This document shows positions 6,930-9,091 of a DNA stretch of 9,091 nucleotides, in pieces. The stretch is from JBFLYO01 sp040756745 (GTDB lineage: Bacteria; Bacteroidota; Ignavibacteria; UBA10030; UBA6906). The notes beneath the pieces are model-generated. The model made no database searches. It saw nothing but the letters and a program-made list of their open reading frames with translations, and was not told the origin of the DNA. The stretch lies in assembly GCA_040756745.1 (NCBI GenBank), contig JBFLYO010000057.1, positions 1 through 9,091 on the forward strand, read 5' to 3'. The position numbers and the translations under genes are program-made. Position 1 is the first letter of the stretch. Every line of letters begins with the position of its first letter.

Positions 6930-7565
6930 ATGGCCGATCTGCAGAAACTGTATGACGCGATCCTGAACGGCAACAACAAAGCCGCGCGAGAGATCACCCA
7001 GCAGGCGCTGGCGGAGGGAGCTGATCCGCAGTTGCTGGTGAACAACACCATGATCCCGGCGATGAACGAAGTCGGCAAGCGCTATGAGGCGAACGAGTAT
7101 TTCGTGCCCGAGCTCCTCATTGCCGCCAGGGCGATGAAAGCATCCCTGGAGCTCATCCGCCCGCTCCTCGCCGAAAAGGGTGCACAGCCGGTCGGCCGGG
7201 TCGTGATCGGGACGGTCCAGGGGGACCTGCACGACATCGGCAAGAACCTCGTGGCCGCGATGCTCGAAGGGGCGGGATTTGAGGTAGTGGATCTGGGTGT
7301 CGATGTCCCTCCCGAAAAATTCATCAACGCCGTGCAGGAGAAGAACGCCACAATCGTTGCTCTCTCTGCATTGCTCACCACGACGATGCACTCCATGAAG
7401 GGGGTCATCGAGAAGCTCAACGCAACAGGTTTGCACGGCAAGGTGAAGGTCATGATCGGCGGGGCGCCGGTGACGCAGAAATACGCCGACGAGATCGGTG
7501 CAGACGGGTACAGCAACAACGCGAATGCGGCGGTGGCGCTGGCGAGGAGGATGATGGCCGCGTAA
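6930..7565 (+). CDS. Corrinoid-binding methyl carrier protein (MtaC/MtbC/MetH B12-module type)
   Basis: At 211 residues this is the standard size for a stand-alone corrinoid carrier. Residues 1-85 form the four-helix cap domain (L-Y-D-A-I-L, A-M-N-E-V-G-K-R-Y-E, Y-F-V-P-E-L-L-I-A-A-R-A-M). Residues 88-211 form the Rossmann-like B12 domain. The cobalt ligand motif D-x-H-x-x-G is present as D99-L-H101-D-I-G104, with S146-A-L-L-T and G177-G-A-P as the other nucleotide-tail contacts. In this family the cobalt cycles between Co(I) and methyl-Co(III), accepting methyl from one methyltransferase and passing it to another in the cytoplasm. It lies 21 bp after the URO-D gene and is clearly cotranscribed with it. 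The repeat element at 7584-7714 begins 19 bases after its stop. Confidence 0.95.
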   Translation: MADLQKLYDAILNGNNKAAREITQQALAEGADPQLLVNNTMIPAMNEVGKRYEANEYFVPELLIAARAMKASLELIRPLLAEKGAQPVGRVVIGTVQGDLHDIGKNLVAAMLEGAGFEVVDLGVDVPPEKFINAVQEKNATIVALSALLTTTMHSMKGVIEKLNATGLHGKVKVMIGGAPVTQKYADEIGADGYSNNANAAVALARRMMAA

Positions 7566-7583
7566 GAGGGTATGTGCCCTTTG

Positions 7584-7714
7584 ACCCTCACCCCCGTCCC
7601 CTCGGCCGTTCTGTACCCTCACCCCCGTCGCCTCTCCCGTTCCGGGAGAGGGGAGTGACGCTCTCCCCCTTCCCCCTCTCCCAAATTGGGAGAGGGGAGT
7701 TAGGGGGTGAGGGT
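7584..7714. repeat. Nested inverted-repeat element (REP/MITE-like)
   Basis: The outer arms ACCCTCACCCCC (7584-7595 and again 7615-7626) are exact reverse complements of GGGGGTGAGGGT (7703-7714). Inside are two hairpins: CCTCTCCCG/CGGGAGAGG (7631-7639 with 7643-7651, 3-base loop), and a 12-bp perfect stem at 7673-7684 with 7686-7697. The left arm is partly duplicated: 19 of 20 bases match at a 31-bp offset. There is no T-tract, so it is not a standard terminator. It occupies nearly all the gap between the corrinoid gene and the homocysteine methyltransferase gene and carries no coding sequence. Confidence 0.85.
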
Positions 7715-7734
7715 AAAACCAAGATAGAGCTCAA

Positions 7735-8616
7735 GTGCATCCTATTATAACCCGACTCCTCTCCACTGCCCCCGTCATCACCGACGGCGCGCTGGGGACA
7801 CAGCTTCAGGCTCTCGGCCTGCCTGCGGGTGAGCATCCCGATCTCTGGAATCTCACTCATCCTGAGTTGGTGCAGAAAGTTGCGGCCGGGTACGTCGAGG
7901 CGGGGAGCAACATTGTCCTTACCAATACTTTCCGCTCCAACCGGATTGCGCTTGCCGCGCATGGCGGAGCGGAGAAGGTGGAGGAGCTGAACGCCGCCGG
8001 GGTGCGGCTTGCGCGCGCGGCGGCCGGCAAGAACGTCGCGGTGTTTGCCTCCATGGGATCGAGCGGCAAGATGCTGATGTCGGGAGATGTGAGCGAAGAG
8101 GAGCTCGATGAGGCGTTTACGGAGCAGGCCGCGGCGCTGGCAAAGGCAGGGGTCGATGCGATCGCCATCGAGACCATGACCGACCTTGACGAAGCGGTGA
8201 TCGCGCTGAAGTCTGCAAAGAAGACCGGGCTGCCGGTGATTGTCACCATGGTGTTCGACTCCGGCAAAGACAAAGACCGGACAATGATGGGGAAGACTCC
8301 TGAGGAAGTTGCACGGACGCTGACAGATGCGGGTGCCGACGTCATCGGCGCCAACTGCGGGCTTGGGATTGAGGGGTATATTCCGGTTGCACGACGGTTG
8401 AAGCAGGCCACGGAGCTTCCGATCTGGATCAAGCCGAACGCCGGACTCCCCGAGCTTGTCGAGGGGAAGCTGACCTACCGCACGACAGCCGCGCAGTTCG
8501 CTGCGCGGGTTCCCGAGCTGCGCGCCGCGGGAGCGGATTTCATCGGGGGGTGTTGTGGGACGACGCCGGAGTTTATACGGGAGATCGTGGCCGCGTTGAA
8601 AGTTCCCGGTTCATGA
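7735..8616 (+). CDS. Homocysteine S-methyltransferase (MetH N-terminal module type)
   Basis: This 293-residue single-domain TIM-barrel enzyme transfers a methyl group to homocysteine, giving methionine. Family motifs are D-G-A-L-G-T-Q-L-Q at 17-25, N-T-F near 64-66 in the V-L-T-N-T-F strand, and the zinc/thiolate site: Cys208 in G-A-N-C-G and the Cys273-Cys274 pair in G-G-C-C-G-T-T. All three zinc ligands are present. The protein ends shortly after, so the folate, B12 and AdoMet modules of full-length MetH are absent. The start is GTG at 7735, right before the conserved N-terminus; the upstream Shine-Dalgarno is poor. Its likely methyl donor is the methylated corrinoid protein encoded 169 bp upstream, past the repeat element. 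Other enzymes with this fold use S-methylmethionine or betaine, so a donor other than the corrinoid protein is possible. Confidence 0.92.
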   Translation: MHPIITRLLSTAPVITDGALGTQLQALGLPAGEHPDLWNLTHPELVQKVAAGYVEAGSNIVLTNTFRSNRIALAAHGGAEKVEELNAAGVRLARAAAGKNVAVFASMGSSGKMLMSGDVSEEELDEAFTEQAAALAKAGVDAIAIETMTDLDEAVIALKSAKKTGLPVIVTMVFDSGKDKDRTMMGKTPEEVARTLTDAGADVIGANCGLGIEGYIPVARRLKQATELPIWIKPNAGLPELVEGKLTYRTTAAQFAARVPELRAAGADFIGGCCGTTPEFIREIVAALKVPGS

Positions 8617-8700
8617 CAAGGATTCTTCCGCGAATCCCTCTCTCATCTTCCAGCCCAAGACTGTGTTTCTTCTCGTCATTTGGATTTCGGAAATTTGGAT

Positions 8701-8800
8701 TTGTTTGTGATTTGGGATTTGTGATTTGGTGCTTCAGAGCTTGCCTGTAGCTGGGAGAATGACCAAAATCCAAGCACCAAATCTCAAACAAGCATCAATG
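8701..8800. repeat. AT-rich 7-bp-period repeat with inverted partner
   Basis: 8701-8735 is a second copy of the array at 641-682, with one 7-bp unit fewer and the same GATTTGGTGCTTC end. The end is repeated in inverted orientation: GATTTGGTGCTT (8723-8734) pairs exactly with AAGCACCAAATC (8772-8783), leaving a 37-base loop. Sequence to about 8800 continues the inverted copy with one or more mismatches. The rest of the 240-bp gap between the homocysteine methyltransferase and the ferredoxin-domain gene shows no gene or promoter that I can support. Confidence 0.75.
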
Positions 8801-8856
8801 ACCCAAAGTCGGAATGACCTAAACAGCTCCCCCTCAATCTCATCCTTGCTCTAACT

Positions 8857-9091
8857 TTGCCCTCCTCGGTCCGCATCCAGCTTCAGCCTCTCGGCGCTTC
8901 CTTTGACGCTCCTCGTGGTGTTCCGCTGCAGGACATTCTCTTCCCGTACGGCGTGGAATTCCCGTGCGGCGGCCACGCGCGGTGCAAGGGGTGCCGGGTC
9001 AGGGTAATTGCCGGGAATGTTCCTGTCACGCCAGAGCAAGAGCAAGTTCTATCGAGGCAGCAGCTTGATGCGGGCTGGCGGCTTGCGTGCA
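8857..9091 (+). CDS. Ferredoxin-domain corrinoid activation protein, RACo/RamA-like (3' end outside window)
   Basis: The frame is open from 8818 to the edge. The first usable start is TTG at 8857, without a clear Shine-Dalgarno, so the start is uncertain. The 78 visible residues form a plant-type [2Fe-2S] ferredoxin domain: G-V-P-L-Q-D-I-L at about 22-29, the cluster motif Cys37-x5-Cys43-x2-Cys46, and a fourth cysteine, Cys78, in W-R-L-A-C at the last complete codon. In RACo-type proteins such a domain precedes an ATP-binding ASKHA (DUF4445) region and delivers an electron that reduces inactive Co(II) corrinoid proteins to Co(I). Only the ferredoxin part is visible, so an ordinary ferredoxin or another 2Fe-2S enzyme cannot be excluded. 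The three corrinoid and methyltransferase genes directly upstream strongly favour an activator. Confidence 0.75.
   Translation, partial: MPSSVRIQLQPLGASFDAPRGVPLQDILFPYGVEFPCGGHARCKGCRVRVIAGNVPVTPEQEQVLSRQQLDAGWRLAC

Noticed and set aside
6900..7622. Open frame of 240 codons on the minus strand
   Set aside because: It is antisense to the corrinoid protein gene; its His/Arg-rich composition is typical of a shadow frame.
7631..7697. Strong hairpins as an intrinsic terminator after the corrinoid protein gene
   Set aside because: No run of T follows any of the stems, and the outer inverted repeats indicate a repeat element instead.

Overview
The window is GC-rich, densely coded bacterial DNA, probably a metagenome-type contig. 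It holds eight protein genes or gene fragments. Four lie on the minus strand in the left 5.7 kb and four on the plus strand in the right 3.2 kb. They diverge from a gap of about 145 bp at 5714-5858. A secreted GH92 mannosidase, a Tat-exported enzyme, weak Shine-Dalgarno signals and several G-rich or AT-rich dispersed repeats in the spacers fit a member of the Bacteroidota/Ignavibacteria (FCB) group. This placement is an inference; nothing in the window is a phylogenetic marker.

Left (minus strand, transcribed right to left): an EamA/DMT-type permease (4826-5713); a secreted protein of unknown function (3863-4744); a large secreted GH92-type alpha-mannosidase (733-3789) whose catalytic domain is interrupted by a foreign segment of about 270 residues; and the N-terminal part of a Tat-exported protein (1-565) that runs off the left edge. 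The Tat protein is open to the edge and has a clear twin-arginine signal. Part of its linker and its start codon lie in G-rich repeat-like DNA. The middle two genes probably form a transcription unit for extracytoplasmic glycan processing.

Right (plus strand): a URO-D/MtaA-type methyltransferase (5859-6908); a small corrinoid-binding protein (6930-7565) 21 bp downstream with a good ribosome binding site; a homocysteine S-methyltransferase (7735-8616); and the start of a ferredoxin-containing protein (8857 to the edge) that looks like a RACo/RamA-type reductive activator of corrinoid proteins. Together these read as a cobamide-dependent methyl transfer system. Methyl from an unknown donor would go to the corrinoid protein and then to homocysteine, giving methionine, with an ATP-dependent activator rescuing oxidised Co(II). 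Compared with MetH, the homocysteine and B12 modules are separate proteins, the folate module is absent from this window with a URO-D enzyme beside them instead, and the AdoMet reactivation module appears to be replaced by the activator.

Spacers: 7584-7714 is a nested-hairpin repeat element between the corrinoid and homocysteine methyltransferase genes. Two copies of an AT-rich 7-bp-period repeat occur at 641-682 and 8701-8735, and the second has an inverted partner at 8772-8800. No tRNA, rRNA, CRISPR array, transposase or recognisable riboswitch was seen.
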